This document shows positions 28,143 to 36,551 of a stretch of DNA of 64,000 nt, one piece after another. Numbering within the stretch: the first letter of the stretch is position 1; each line of letters starts with the position of its first letter. The position numbers were made by a program, and so were the translations under genes. Location: positions 20,173 through 84,172 of the forward strand of contig JAJEIP010000117.1 of NCBI GenBank assembly GCA_022827885.1, written 5' to 3'. The DNA comes from Candidatus Poribacteria bacterium. Its GTDB lineage: Bacteria > Poribacteria > WGA-4E > WGA-3G. The notes below the pieces were generated by a model, which saw only the letters and a program-made list of their open reading frames with translations, was not told where the DNA came from and did not search any database.

Positions 28143-28162
28143 ATTCCCAGCAAAGTGGCTGA

Positions 28163-29074
28163 TTAGTCATCAAACCCCAACCGTTTCACTTCTGTCTGTA
28201 GCGAGATCCCTGTCTTTTCACGCACTTGTTGTTGGATATACGCAACCAAATCTAACACATCCGCCGCCGTTGCGTTGTCGATATTGAGGATAAAATTGCC
28301 GTGGACCGTGGACACCTCTGCACCCCCGATACGATGCCCTTTCAGACCGCTGACGTCAATCAGCCGTCCTGCGGAATCGCCAGGTGGATTTTTGAACATA
28401 CATCCGGCATTCTCTTCGGCGAAGGGTTGCGTTTCGACTTTCTGCTTGTAAAACGCTTGCATCCGTGCCGTGATTGTATCGGCGTCTCCGGGTTCGAGTC
28501 TCAGCGTCGCGCCTGTGACACAGAAATAAGCGTCCAAGCCGCTGCGTCGGTATTCAAATTCTGCTTCGGCGTGGGTTAACGGGACAAGTTCACCCGTATC
28601 AGTCATGACTGTGACATCTGTGACGACATCTCCGAAACTGCTCCCCCATGCGCCGGCGTTCATAATCAAGGCACCGCCGACGGAACCGGGGATACCGAGC
28701 GCGAATTCCACACCACTCAGACCCTGTCGCGACATTGTTTTTGAGAGTCGTGGTAATGAGAGACCTGCGCCGACCGAAACAACGTTCCCATCGACCTGTA
28801 GTTTCGCTAACTCCCCGACTAACCTAATACCGATGCCGTTGAAACCGGTATCGCTCACCAGCAGATTTGAGCCGCGACCGATGATGGCAACTGGAACCTC
28901 CCACTGTCGATGGAAACGTGCCAGTGCTGCCAATTGGCTTACCGTGCTAACTTCGATGTAAGCGGTCGCTTCGCCACCGATGCCGAAGTAGGTGTGTTTC
29001 GCGAGGGGTTCTCCAAACCGGACCCGTGAACCTGAATCCTTTATGATGTCCAGCAGCGCATCTTTCCACTCCAT
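28163..29074 (-). CDS. murB: UDP-N-acetylenolpyruvoylglucosamine reductase
   Basis: Reduces UDP-GlcNAc-enolpyruvate to UDP-MurNAc in peptidoglycan synthesis, using FAD and NADPH. IGRGSNLLVSDTGF and GIPGSVGGALIMNAGAWG bind FAD; YRRSGLD contains the catalytic Tyr-Arg; NAGCMFKNPPG (Cys for the usual Ser as proton donor position) and SGLKG, then EVSTVHGNFILN end the protein. Length 303 residues fits the type II short form. AGAGGA lies before ATG 29074. No other mur genes are nearby. Confidence 0.95.
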   Translation of the reverse strand: MEWKDALLDIIKDSGSRVRFGEPLAKHTYFGIGGEATAYIEVSTVSQLAALARFHRQWEVPVAIIGRGSNLLVSDTGFNGIGIRLVGELAKLQVDGNVVSVGAGLSLPRLSKTMSRQGLSGVEFALGIPGSVGGALIMNAGAWGSSFGDVVTDVTVMTDTGELVPLTHAEAEFEYRRSGLDAYFCVTGATLRLEPGDADTITARMQAFYKQKVETQPFAEENAGCMFKNPPGDSAGRLIDVSGLKGHRIGGAEVSTVHGNFILNIDNATAADVLDLVAYIQQQVREKTGISLQTEVKRLGFDD

Positions 29075-29087
29075 ATCGCCATTCCTC

Positions 29088-29923
29088 TTAGTAATTTTTG
29101 ATAAACAATTCTTTCCCTTTTGCCGCGTTCCGTTGCCGGTAATTGTTCATTCCGTATTGTAGTGTCCATTCCTGAATCTCAGCGAAATCGAAGAGGTCCC
29201 TAATGACGGGCGAGTCGTCATAAGTAATTAACCATTTGTGGGGGCATTCCCTCATATTCTCAGCAAATTGCACATGGTCAAAAGCCGTATGCAGTGCGCC
29301 TCTCACCCCGTACAGTTTCGACGCAGTTGCCTTCCAATAGGGCGGATCAAGAAAGATAAATACATCGGGGTCTCCATCTTGAAAAGTGCATCGGTATAAT
29401 CTCCGTTCGTGATTTTGACACTGGAAAGATAGGGGCAAATGTTTTTTACACGTTCAATGGATGAATCCGTAAAACGTTTCTCATAGGCAGATTGTGAATA
29501 TCCGCCGGAATCCACCGTGCCAGAAAAAGTAATGCGATTGAGCACAAAGAAGCGCACAGCACGTTGAAATTCACAGAGTAATTCTCGGTTTTGGCTCAGT
29601 TCATCTTTTGCCTCTGTTAATTCTTCAAATAAGGTTCGTCCGTTTGTGGAAGTTGTGTGTTTTTCTCTGAGTGCGTCCACTAAACTGGGCCCATGATCTC
29701 TTGCCTGTTTCCAAAAACAGTAAAGGTCGTAGTTGAGATCGTTGATCCAATAGGATTTAATATGGTTTTGAAAGAGGCTTCGGATCGCAAAAAAGACAGA
29801 TCCCCCACCCACAAAAGGCTCTCGGAATTCCGATATATTCACCGGAATCAGCGGCAAGATCTGTTTGAGTGCTCTTGATTTCCCTCCTGGATACCGTAGT
29901 GGGCTTTTGGCTAATTTACGCAT
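29088..29923 (-). pseudogene. D12-class DNA adenine-N6 methyltransferase, frameshifted
   Basis: An adenine methylase of the Dam/DpnM (D12) class split by one missing base. Frame 1 (29923 to about 29385) encodes LRYPGGKSRAL, FVGGGSVFF (SAM-binding motif) and a helical target-recognition region. Frame 2 continues with FIFLDPPYW, the catalytic DPPY motif, to the stop at 29088. At 29382-29385 a run of four A (T on the sense strand) needs one more base: then GCA CTT TTT CAA GAT GGA GAC reads across cleanly and the total becomes exactly 279 codons. It could be a recent inactivating mutation, phase variation, or a sequence error. Unfixed, the product lacks the catalytic motif. No restriction enzyme lies beside it. 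Confidence 0.88.
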
Positions 29924-29958
29924 GGCGACCGGTTATCCATATTTCTAATCTATTATTT

Positions 29959-30093
29959 TCACTTGCTTAGCCCATAGACCTGTGCTTGATTTACGTCAAA
30001 TCGGGTTATATCATACGCTTCAAATTTCTCTGGGTTGAGATGTGGTATATATGTCGCATCTCTTATGAAGCCTTTCAGATAGAGTGTCGGCAC
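29959..30093 (-). CDS. 44-residue protein upstream of the DNA methylase
   Basis: A short gene with GTG start 30093, GGAG seven bases upstream and a good promoter (30140-30169). The peptide is MPTLYLKGFIRDATYIPHLN followed by PEKFEAYDITRFDVNQAQVY and GLSK: compact, mixed strand/helix, no Cys and no membrane segment. The reading frame stays open upstream to the promoter region. It ends 36 bases before the methylase start, so the two are probably co-transcribed. It is not recognised; it may be a small regulator or antitoxin-like protein. Confidence 0.55.
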   Translation of the reverse strand: MPTLYLKGFIRDATYIPHLNPEKFEAYDITRFDVNQAQVYGLSK

Positions 30094-30139
30094 GAGTTTT
30101 CTCCGTGTGTTTTCGTCAATTGAATTTGGGATAATGCCA

Positions 30140-30169
30140 ATTATACACGGATATGAAGGACAATTTCAA
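30140..30169 (-). promoter_or_regulatory. Sigma70-type promoter for the small gene and DNA methylase
   Basis: On the minus strand TTGAAA (30169-30164), 18-base spacer, TATAAT (30145-30140). Confidence 0.7.
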
Positions 30170-30530
30170 GGGGAATTGTGGGAACTATAACGTGGCATCC
30201 GGCTTGGCAAGATCGGTGAGGTTAAATGAAGATTAATTTATTAATTCGGTAATTTCTGAACGTGCGATAAATCGCACTACTACGAACCAACCCGTTTGTA
30301 GTAGGGAAACCATTCATTGCCCGTCTATTACCTAATTATTTTCTGAAACTTCACGAAGTCTCGCCTACCGATATTAATTTTCTATAAACATATCCTGTCG
30401 CTTAGAGAAAAAATAAAAAACGAACCTTTTCCAAACAGACTTGACTAAAAAAGCAGAACACAATTGTGGACGCCTTTCAAAAAGTATTCGAGGCATTCAT
30501 AAAATCAAAACTTCAATAGGAGAAATGAAA
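30170..30530. other. Divergent intergenic region with palindromes
   Basis: About 360 bases upstream of the Spy-like gene, AT-rich. It holds the GTGCGATAAATCGCAC palindrome (30262-30277) and a CTACTAC...GTAGTAG inverted repeat just after it. A clear promoter for the rightward gene was not found; TTGACT at 30441 lacks a good -10. Confidence 0.5.
30262..30277. repeat. Palindromic repeat GTGCGAT AA ATCGCAC
   Basis: Perfect 7-bp stem with two-base centre. A near copy is at 17618-17633. Confidence 0.65.
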
Positions 30531-31046
30531 ATGAAGCAGAAAATGTTGACAATCGGTGCAATCGCAGTTATCGCAATCGTAGGTTTGTTTGTTTTTGAAC
30601 ACGCAACGTCAGCACAGCGTCCCGACCGAGACGCACAAGGGCAACGTGGAAACCGTCAGGGCGGTCAGCGAGGCGGCGGTGGAATGGCAGGAATGATGAA
30701 CCCGGCGTCTTTAGTCGATAATTCTTGGGTCGATTTGACTTTCACGCTGAAAGTCGATGATGAGACACTTGTGAAGGCACGTCCTATCTATCAGATGGCT
30801 CGCGATAAATTTCAAGCGAAGGTGAAAGAGGCACAGGCATCGGGTGATATGAGAGCCGCTATGTCGGAGATGCAAAGTTTTGCGGCAACCGTCGGGAAAG
30901 AGTTCCAAGCGAACCTCAAAGAGGTATTGACCGAAGAGCAGATGACGAAACTCAACGAATTGACGAAAGAGCGTCAGATGGAACAGCAGGCCCGTATGAA
31001 CCGTTGGCGTGGCGGTGGCGACCGTCGCGGTGGTGGTAGACAGTAA
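30531..31046 (+). CDS. Spy/CpxP-like LTxxQ periplasmic protein
   Basis: 171 residues. The N-terminus MKQKMLTIGAIAVIAIVGLF with ATSAQ is a signal peptide or anchor. A Gly/Arg/Gln-rich stretch follows, then a helical region (about 70-150) containing LTEEQMTKLNELT, the LTxxQ motif of the Spy/CpxP chaperone-like family. The C-terminus is again Arg/Gly-rich (RWRGGGDRRGGGRQ). ATG 30531 is eight bases after AGGAG (30518-30522), better than ATG 30525. It may be a periplasmic chaperone or metal/stress-responsive protein. Confidence 0.78.
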   Translation: MKQKMLTIGAIAVIAIVGLFVFEHATSAQRPDRDAQGQRGNRQGGQRGGGGMAGMMNPASLVDNSWVDLTFTLKVDDETLVKARPIYQMARDKFQAKVKEAQASGDMRAAMSEMQSFAATVGKEFQANLKEVLTEEQMTKLNELTKERQMEQQARMNRWRGGGDRRGGGRQ

Positions 31047-31091
31047 TCATTGCCCAACAGCAAACGCAAATCTCATTCGTTATTACAGGTT

Positions 31092-31120
31092 AGGTCGGGT
31101 TTGCCCGACCTTTCTCGTTT
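31092..31120 (+). terminator. Probable intrinsic terminator of the Spy-like gene
   Basis: AGGTCGGG (31092-31099), loop TTTG, CCCGACCT (31104-31111), followed by TTCTCGTTTT. An 8-bp GC-rich stem with an imperfect T-rich tail, 45 bases after the stop. Confidence 0.7.
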
Positions 31121-31183
31121 TAAGGCGATTTTTGTAGGAGCGAGTGTTTTTGCTTGGGGTTTTTGCAATGTAATACAAGGAAT

Positions 31184-31211
31184 GGATTTAGTCTCTCCCC
31201 AGACTAAATCC
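31184..31211. repeat. 11-bp inverted repeat hairpin
   Basis: GGATTTAGTCT (31184-31194), loop CTCCCC, AGACTAAATCC (31201-31211), a perfect stem between convergent genes. It could act as a bidirectional 3'-end structure; no T-run. Confidence 0.7.
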
Positions 31212-31253
31212 GGTATTTCTGCGGATTTCCCCATGCTCGCGATTCTCCAAAAA

Positions 31254-33677
31254 TCAATTACCCCTGTGTTCTTCGACCCAATCGAGAATCATCTCTCGGT
31301 TTTCAGCGTCCCCGTGTTGTTGGAACCACTTGGCGAGATGTCTACCGGTTTCAATAAGGCGTGAATCTATATCTTCAGATGTGTCAAGTTTTTTGGTAGC
31401 ATTCAGCGCGAGTTGATATTTTTCGACCGCTGCAGTCGATTGTTTTCGATGCATCAAGGCGATGGCAAGCAGACATCGGACCTTGACGAGGGTAGCCTCT
31501 CTCATTTTAGTGCTACGTTTGCGGATTAACTGGGATTCTAATGACAATAGATTCCTGAAGGCAGGCATGTTAATCGGATCTTTCCGCAGGACAGTTTCAA
31601 AACCGGTGAACGCTTTCGCATGTTCGCCTTCCACGAGATAGAGATAGCCGATGGTATTGTAAATCTCGATGTCGCGCGCAGATTCAGGAATCGCCTCGAA
31701 TTCAGCGAGTGCGTCGATATACTGCCGTTGCCGCATGAGGGTGTTGCCTCGTCGGATTTTCAGGTTAATCTGCTCCTCTTTTGCTTGTGGATTCCCCGGT
31801 TCTTGTGCCAAAACGCGCGATATTTCCGTAGCGGCACGCCCATAGTCTTCAGCACCTTGATAGGCGTTCGCCAGGCTCAACCGTAAATTCAGATCGGTAG
31901 GTGAGAGGTGAAGTGCCTTTTCAAGCAGTTGAATTGCTGTTGTGTAGTCTTCCATATCGCTGAGGCTTCGTGCATAGTGATGATACGCTGCAATGAGGTT
32001 ATGTAGGGCGTGATCGGCGTTCGGATTGATGTTATAAACGTGCTGAAATACCGATAATGCCTCGGCGTAGTCGCCCTTTTTGAGATATAACTCCCCAAGC
32101 AAATTCCGAATATGCCTGTCGTTCGGATGGAGTTTCTGCAATTCGAGATACACCGCCACGGCTGCATCTAATTCGCCTGCTTCACTATGTGCCTTCGCCT
32201 TTCGGGTAAATGCGTCGCTCAGGTTCGTTCGAGCAATTTGGAGCGTCGGCATCAACCGTAAAGCGTTGCGATACGCCTCAATTGCGGCGTCCCATTTTCC
32301 ACGGTTCCGTAGCGATACACCGTAATTGTTATAGCAGTGTGCGAAGTTTTGCTGTGTCAGTGCATCCACGGGATTCAGGTCGATCGCTTTTTGATAGTAG
32401 TGGATAGCCGTTTCAAATTGTCCGGCTTGTGCGTATCCGTTCCCCATGAGTTGATAGGTAGGCGCGTCGAGAGGTTCCATCTGTAGCACCCTTTCAAAGG
32501 CGTTGGTAGCGGTCTCAAAGTCTTTTGATGCGAGTGCTTTGAAGCCTTTGGATCGGAGGAGTTGATGTAGGTTTCGGCGTGCGGCTTTGTGATACGGTGC
32601 GATGTGCAGTGCCTTTTCAAAGGCGTGGACCGCCTTTTCAACGTCCTTTTTGTCGTAGTAGAAGATGCCGAGCGTATTGTAATCTGCCGCCGAGGGTTTC
32701 CCCGCGATCCGTTTCTCAACAAGTGCTATTGCTTGATCGGTTTTCCCTGTTTCGTGGTAGATGTGAATAAGTTTTTCTATTGCGGGTTGAAACTTCGGAT
32801 TTAATGCTTGACAGGTGTGGAAGGTCGCAATAGCAGCGGGTATATCGCCTTTGTCGAAGTAGACGGCTCCGAGCAGATAGCGTGTCCGCAGCTGCGTTTG
32901 AGGGGCTGCGTACGGTTTCTGTTCAATCTCGGTTTTCAGGACCTTGATAGCGACATCGTGTTGTGACATATTAAGCGGGGTATTATAGAGCTTACGCAGC
33001 GTGGCTATATCACGGTCGGACGGCTGTTGTGCGGTCGCTGTCGGATAACAGATGTCTCCAGGGTGCGGACTGTGTCCCCACAAGCCGATGGCGTGCCCGA
33101 ATTCGTGAACGCAGACCGTGCGCATCTCTTCCTGCGACAATTCCCCGACGGTTCCGTAACCCTCTAACATGAGGATAACCTCTACTGTAAAACTGATCTC
33201 CTGTATTGTCTCGGTTTCCCGGTCTTCAACTGTAGTGATAGAACCCACCTCTAATCCATTAGAAAAAGTGCCGATTTGGACGCTATCTTTGAGGCGTGTG
33301 AGTTCAGCACTGCCGAGTCGGGTATCTTGAAAATCGGCGAGGAGACCGGTATATCCCCAACTGACGCGAATATCTGCGTCCTGCGGTGTCTCGGTTTCTT
33401 CAAAACGGATAGCACCCGCGCTGGCGGTGTGCCAAGTTTCCATCGCATATCGGATTTCAGGGAGGTATGGACTTTCTCTAAGGACAGGGGAGATATACAC
33501 CCGGATCGGCATCTCTGTGAAACGGGTGATCCTTCCTTGAGAAAAAAGCGTGATGTAGTCAAAATAGTCCGCATTTCCCGAGTGGGAGGATTCCCGTGCT
33601 GTTGCGTTATTGAGAAGTATAAAAGCAAATACTATGAAGGTAATAACGAAGAATGTCTGTAAAATTCTGGTTGGCAT
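31254..33677 (-). CDS. Matrixin-like metalloprotease fused to TPR repeats
   Basis: 807 residues. Signal peptide/anchor about 1-28 (LQTFFVITFIVFAFILL). Residues about 40-225 form a metzincin (M10) domain: VHEFGHAIGLWGH (about 189-201) is the full HExxHxxGxxH zinc site, followed by PGDICYP where the Met-turn Met is Cys. From about 235 on some 14-16 tetratricopeptide-type helical pairs continue to the C-terminus (for example DAPTYQLMGNGYAQAGQFET). Secreted or membrane-attached protease with a large protein-binding superhelix. It is 23 bases downstream of the pentapeptide channel gene on the same strand, so it may be in one operon. Confidence 0.87.
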   Translation of the reverse strand: MPTRILQTFFVITFIVFAFILLNNATARESSHSGNADYFDYITLFSQGRITRFTEMPIRVYISPVLRESPYLPEIRYAMETWHTASAGAIRFEETETPQDADIRVSWGYTGLLADFQDTRLGSAELTRLKDSVQIGTFSNGLEVGSITTVEDRETETIQEISFTVEVILMLEGYGTVGELSQEEMRTVCVHEFGHAIGLWGHSPHPGDICYPTATAQQPSDRDIATLRKLYNTPLNMSQHDVAIKVLKTEIEQKPYAAPQTQLRTRYLLGAVYFDKGDIPAAIATFHTCQALNPKFQPAIEKLIHIYHETGKTDQAIALVEKRIAGKPSAADYNTLGIFYYDKKDVEKAVHAFEKALHIAPYHKAARRNLHQLLRSKGFKALASKDFETATNAFERVLQMEPLDAPTYQLMGNGYAQAGQFETAIHYYQKAIDLNPVDALTQQNFAHCYNNYGVSLRNRGKWDAAIEAYRNALRLMPTLQIARTNLSDAFTRKAKAHSEAGELDAAVAVYLELQKLHPNDRHIRNLLGELYLKKGDYAEALSVFQHVYNINPNADHALHNLIAAYHHYARSLSDMEDYTTAIQLLEKALHLSPTDLNLRLSLANAYQGAEDYGRAATEISRVLAQEPGNPQAKEEQINLKIRRGNTLMRQRQYIDALAEFEAIPESARDIEIYNTIGYLYLVEGEHAKAFTGFETVLRKDPINMPAFRNLLSLESQLIRKRSTKMREATLVKVRCLLAIALMHRKQSTAAVEKYQLALNATKKLDTSEDIDSRLIETGRHLAKWFQQHGDAENREMILDWVEEHRGN

Positions 33678-33700
33678 AGTAACCCTTTTTCTTTCGTGAT

Positions 33701-34858
33701 TTAACTCCGACTCGCCAGTTTGTTTGAGAAGATGCTGATGAGTCCACCCAACATCACATACCCAAAAACGACCTCCAGCGCGACAAGAAAGCGCGCAGAA
33801 GCATTGTCGGCGACGACATCCCCGAAACCGAGCGTTGTGAACGTCACAACACTAAAATAGAAGCAGTCCGAGAAGGTTAACGTTCGGCCACTATAGAAAC
33901 CCGCTGTTTGATGGAAACGCGGTGCCCAACTTTGCACCCACGCTGGCAACGATTCTGGAAACGGCATATAAGCAAACGCAAACAGGATCGCTAAAAAAAA
34001 AGACCAGAACGCCCAGAGCGTCAGGCTCCGACCGTAGTCCGAACTCCATCGCCATAACTTTGCCAATATGGGATTTGCCTGATTGAATGCACGTATAAAC
34101 TGTTGGTCAGCAACGTATCGTCTGAAAAAAGGACTCGCGACTTCGTCTATATATCGGCTATCTAAATAGAATTGCGTGGGCCGATGCTGTTCTCTGCCAA
34201 GTTTGGTTGTCATCGCGTGGAAAAGTGTGTCCGGGATATACTGAACGTCGCGAAAGGCAGCCACAGAGACAAACTGTGCAGCGGTAAAGTTGGCAGATCC
34301 CAGAAATGCAGCGTTGCTGAACGTAGTAACTTCAGGAAACAATGTTCCTGTACAATCAAGCGTGCCTTGAAATAGCGCGCGACGAAAATTGACTTCGGTA
34401 TGGAAGTCAGCCTCATGAAAAACAGCGTTCTCCCGGAACTGAACCCCATGAAAATCAGCAACGTTGTTAAATCTCGCCCGCCAAAAACTGGCACTTCTGC
34501 GAAACATCGCACTATGAAAATCAGCGCGCCTCTGGAAGATGGCTTCACGGAATGCACAGGGACCGTATAAGACGGCTTCCTCTAAATCGAGAATCCCCTC
34601 AAAGAGTGTACGCCGAAAGTCAACCTCCTGTTGAAAAACGACTGCCCGGAAATTGACAATGTTTCTAAACGTACATCCTATACATGTGAGCGACTTCTTG
34701 AGAAGAATCCTGTCGTGCTCATCTCGTTCTAAGCCGGTAGAAAAGATGTCAACAACCCCCTCAATTACGCAATTTGTAAGGACAACACGTCCAGCCTCGC
34801 CCTGTAATGCGTCAAGAAAGGTTTGTGCTTTGATTGTTTCTCCGTGCTTCTCGTACAT
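33701..34858 (-). CDS. Pentapeptide-repeat protein fused to a K+-channel pore (copy A)
   Basis: 385 residues. An N-terminal domain of about 35 residues, then CIGCTFRNIVNF and pentapeptide repeats A(D/N)FxxA (about residues 60-210: VNFRAV, ADFHSAMF, ASFWRARF) forming a right-handed beta-helix. After a helical linker the C-terminus has a first membrane helix (LTLWAFWSFFLAILFAFAY), a pore loop with filter FTTLGFGDV (about residue 341-346) and a last helix LVALEVVFGYVMLGGLISIF. TxGFGD is the K+-selectivity signature, so this is a two-helix K+ channel gated by the cytosolic pentapeptide domain. AAGGTAAAAATAGATAG precedes ATG 34858. Paralogue at 36552-37715. Confidence 0.9.
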   Translation of the reverse strand: MYEKHGETIKAQTFLDALQGEAGRVVLTNCVIEGVVDIFSTGLERDEHDRILLKKSLTCIGCTFRNIVNFRAVVFQQEVDFRRTLFEGILDLEEAVLYGPCAFREAIFQRRADFHSAMFRRSASFWRARFNNVADFHGVQFRENAVFHEADFHTEVNFRRALFQGTLDCTGTLFPEVTTFSNAAFLGSANFTAAQFVSVAAFRDVQYIPDTLFHAMTTKLGREQHRPTQFYLDSRYIDEVASPFFRRYVADQQFIRAFNQANPILAKLWRWSSDYGRSLTLWAFWSFFLAILFAFAYMPFPESLPAWVQSWAPRFHQTAGFYSGRTLTFSDCFYFSVVTFTTLGFGDVVADNASARFLVALEVVFGYVMLGGLISIFSNKLASRS

Positions 34859-34916
34859 CTATCTATTTTTACCTTGATATCTATTTTTTATAATATGGTG
34901 GACGGTGTAGGTTGTG

Positions 34917-36425
34917 TTAAAAATCTGAAAGGAGATCGGCAAGTGGATTCTGGAGAATCGACTTCTTTTTCGATTGAACAATAGAATGGCTTCTCCCGTC
35001 TTTAAGATGATAAACTTCCACATCTTCAGGCATTAACCAACAGAGTTTTGGGACACGTGCCTCCATTGCAGCCGCCGCCTCTGGATTTTTCTTTGACCGG
35101 CGCCCGGCGGTTAGGAGGTTTTTAAGCACCGCCAAAAGATATGGACTGTGGGTTGTCATAACGATTTGGCTGTCAATGTAATTTCGCATCAGGGCGATGA
35201 TATGCATGAGGTGTTTCTGGGTTGTTGGATGGAGGTGCGCTTCGGGTTCTTCAATCACGCGGAAAATCATTTCATTGTAAAGCATACTCATGAAGGCATC
35301 TTGTAGGATTCGAATGAGATTTTGATGCCCTGTCGAGGCGTTTTCTAAGAATGTTGTGTTCTCACCCACTGGGTGCAAAAGAAGACGGGATTGAGAAATT
35401 TTGTCTGTCGTTTCGTATTCACCGTTTAAGATAAAGGAAATTTTCTTGAGCAAGAATTCCATCATCGGTTTATCGACATCTCTTGATTCTTCCTCGATCC
35501 TTTCGTCAAAAAGGCTCCGGAAGTTCTGTGTGCTGAAGATATCGAGGAATTCTTCATTTTTTTCCAAGAAGCGTGCGATAAGATGGAGATTGGCACGTGA
35601 ACGGGTTGCAGCGCGCGTATGGAGGTCGCTTTTTATGCCGCCATAGAAGATTCTTTTAAGGGCATCTGGGTAGTTGGCAGCGATATTTCTATCTGCCGGA
35701 ATGAAGAGACCGTCACGATGTTTACCGGCTAATTTATCCGTGATCTTGCTCATTCCAATCGCCATATTCAAAATGTAATGGAATTGATCGGCGTTTTTAT
35801 TTAGTTGAGGGGCATTTTCTGAAGACGCATCTGTTTCTTTCGGCGCGTCAGACGCCGTTGCAGTATTGTCGGTTTGTTTTAGGTCAATGCTTTTTAGTTT
35901 CTCCAGGAGGTTGTAACACAGGTCTTCAACTTCGTCCATAACGGTGGGTAATTCAATATGGAGCGATTTATCATCGGTTAACGTCAGTCTGATGGCACTT
36001 TCATCTGTATAGTGATAAACGATTTCAAAGTCGCTATCCGCATTCGGCTGGCGGGGTGGAGGGACGGAGGGATGGGTCCCCTCTTTTCCGCCTTGTCTTT
36101 CTTCCGTTCCAGTCTCTTGCTGATTATTACTCAGTTTTGCAAACCCTTTGGCATCACCAAAAAACTCACGGAATTTACGAGCAATTTGTGTGCGAAATAC
36201 CGTCGCCAATTCTTGTCCTGGCGTTTTCAAATGTTCTGGAGGGTAGGAATTAATCTGTCTGATGTGTTGGCGAAAGTCGCCGATTAACTCTTGGAAAAGA
36301 TAGATTAGTTTCGCGAGGACACTTTTCCCGCTGGCGGTTTCACCGATGAAAACCACCAAGGTTTTATCCATATCGATTTCTGCTTCGCGGATATTTATGA
36401 AATTTTTGACAAATAGTTTGGGCAT
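34917..36425 (-). CDS. RecF/OLD-like AAA ATPase without TOPRIM
   Basis: 502 residues of the SMC/RecF-like ABC-ATPase group. Walker A is GETASGKS (28-35); Walker B is VIEEPEAHLHP (about 390-400); TTHSPYLLAVL is the D/H-loop region. The insert between the halves is long and includes a low-complexity stretch (EERQGGKEGTHPSVPPP), so overall about 500 residues. No TOPRIM nuclease follows; the C-terminus ends shortly after KLCWLMPEDVEVYHLKDGRS. Such ATPases sense DNA or other cues and switch partner effectors. It lies between two channel genes, 58 and 126 bases away, on the same strand. GGAGGC lies before ATG 36425. Confidence 0.88.
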   Translation of the reverse strand: MPKLFVKNFINIREAEIDMDKTLVVFIGETASGKSVLAKLIYLFQELIGDFRQHIRQINSYPPEHLKTPGQELATVFRTQIARKFREFFGDAKGFAKLSNNQQETGTEERQGGKEGTHPSVPPPRQPNADSDFEIVYHYTDESAIRLTLTDDKSLHIELPTVMDEVEDLCYNLLEKLKSIDLKQTDNTATASDAPKETDASSENAPQLNKNADQFHYILNMAIGMSKITDKLAGKHRDGLFIPADRNIAANYPDALKRIFYGGIKSDLHTRAATRSRANLHLIARFLEKNEEFLDIFSTQNFRSLFDERIEEESRDVDKPMMEFLLKKISFILNGEYETTDKISQSRLLLHPVGENTTFLENASTGHQNLIRILQDAFMSMLYNEMIFRVIEEPEAHLHPTTQKHLMHIIALMRNYIDSQIVMTTHSPYLLAVLKNLLTAGRRSKKNPEAAAAMEARVPKLCWLMPEDVEVYHLKDGRSHSIVQSKKKSILQNPLADLLSDF

Positions 36426-36551
36426 GAAGCCTCCAAGGGGAGAATAGGATGTTGCTTGTTCGGGTTACATCACTGGCGATTTGCTAACGCCCGCCATCTT
36501 GAAAGGTCAAATACGGTTCGTATGGACACGTCCTCACTACCTATGACATTC

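Noticed and set aside
29303..29438. Two overlapping separate genes at the methylase
   Set aside because: The two frames are halves of one D12 methylase and rejoin with a single base; CTTTTC is not a typical programmed slippery site.
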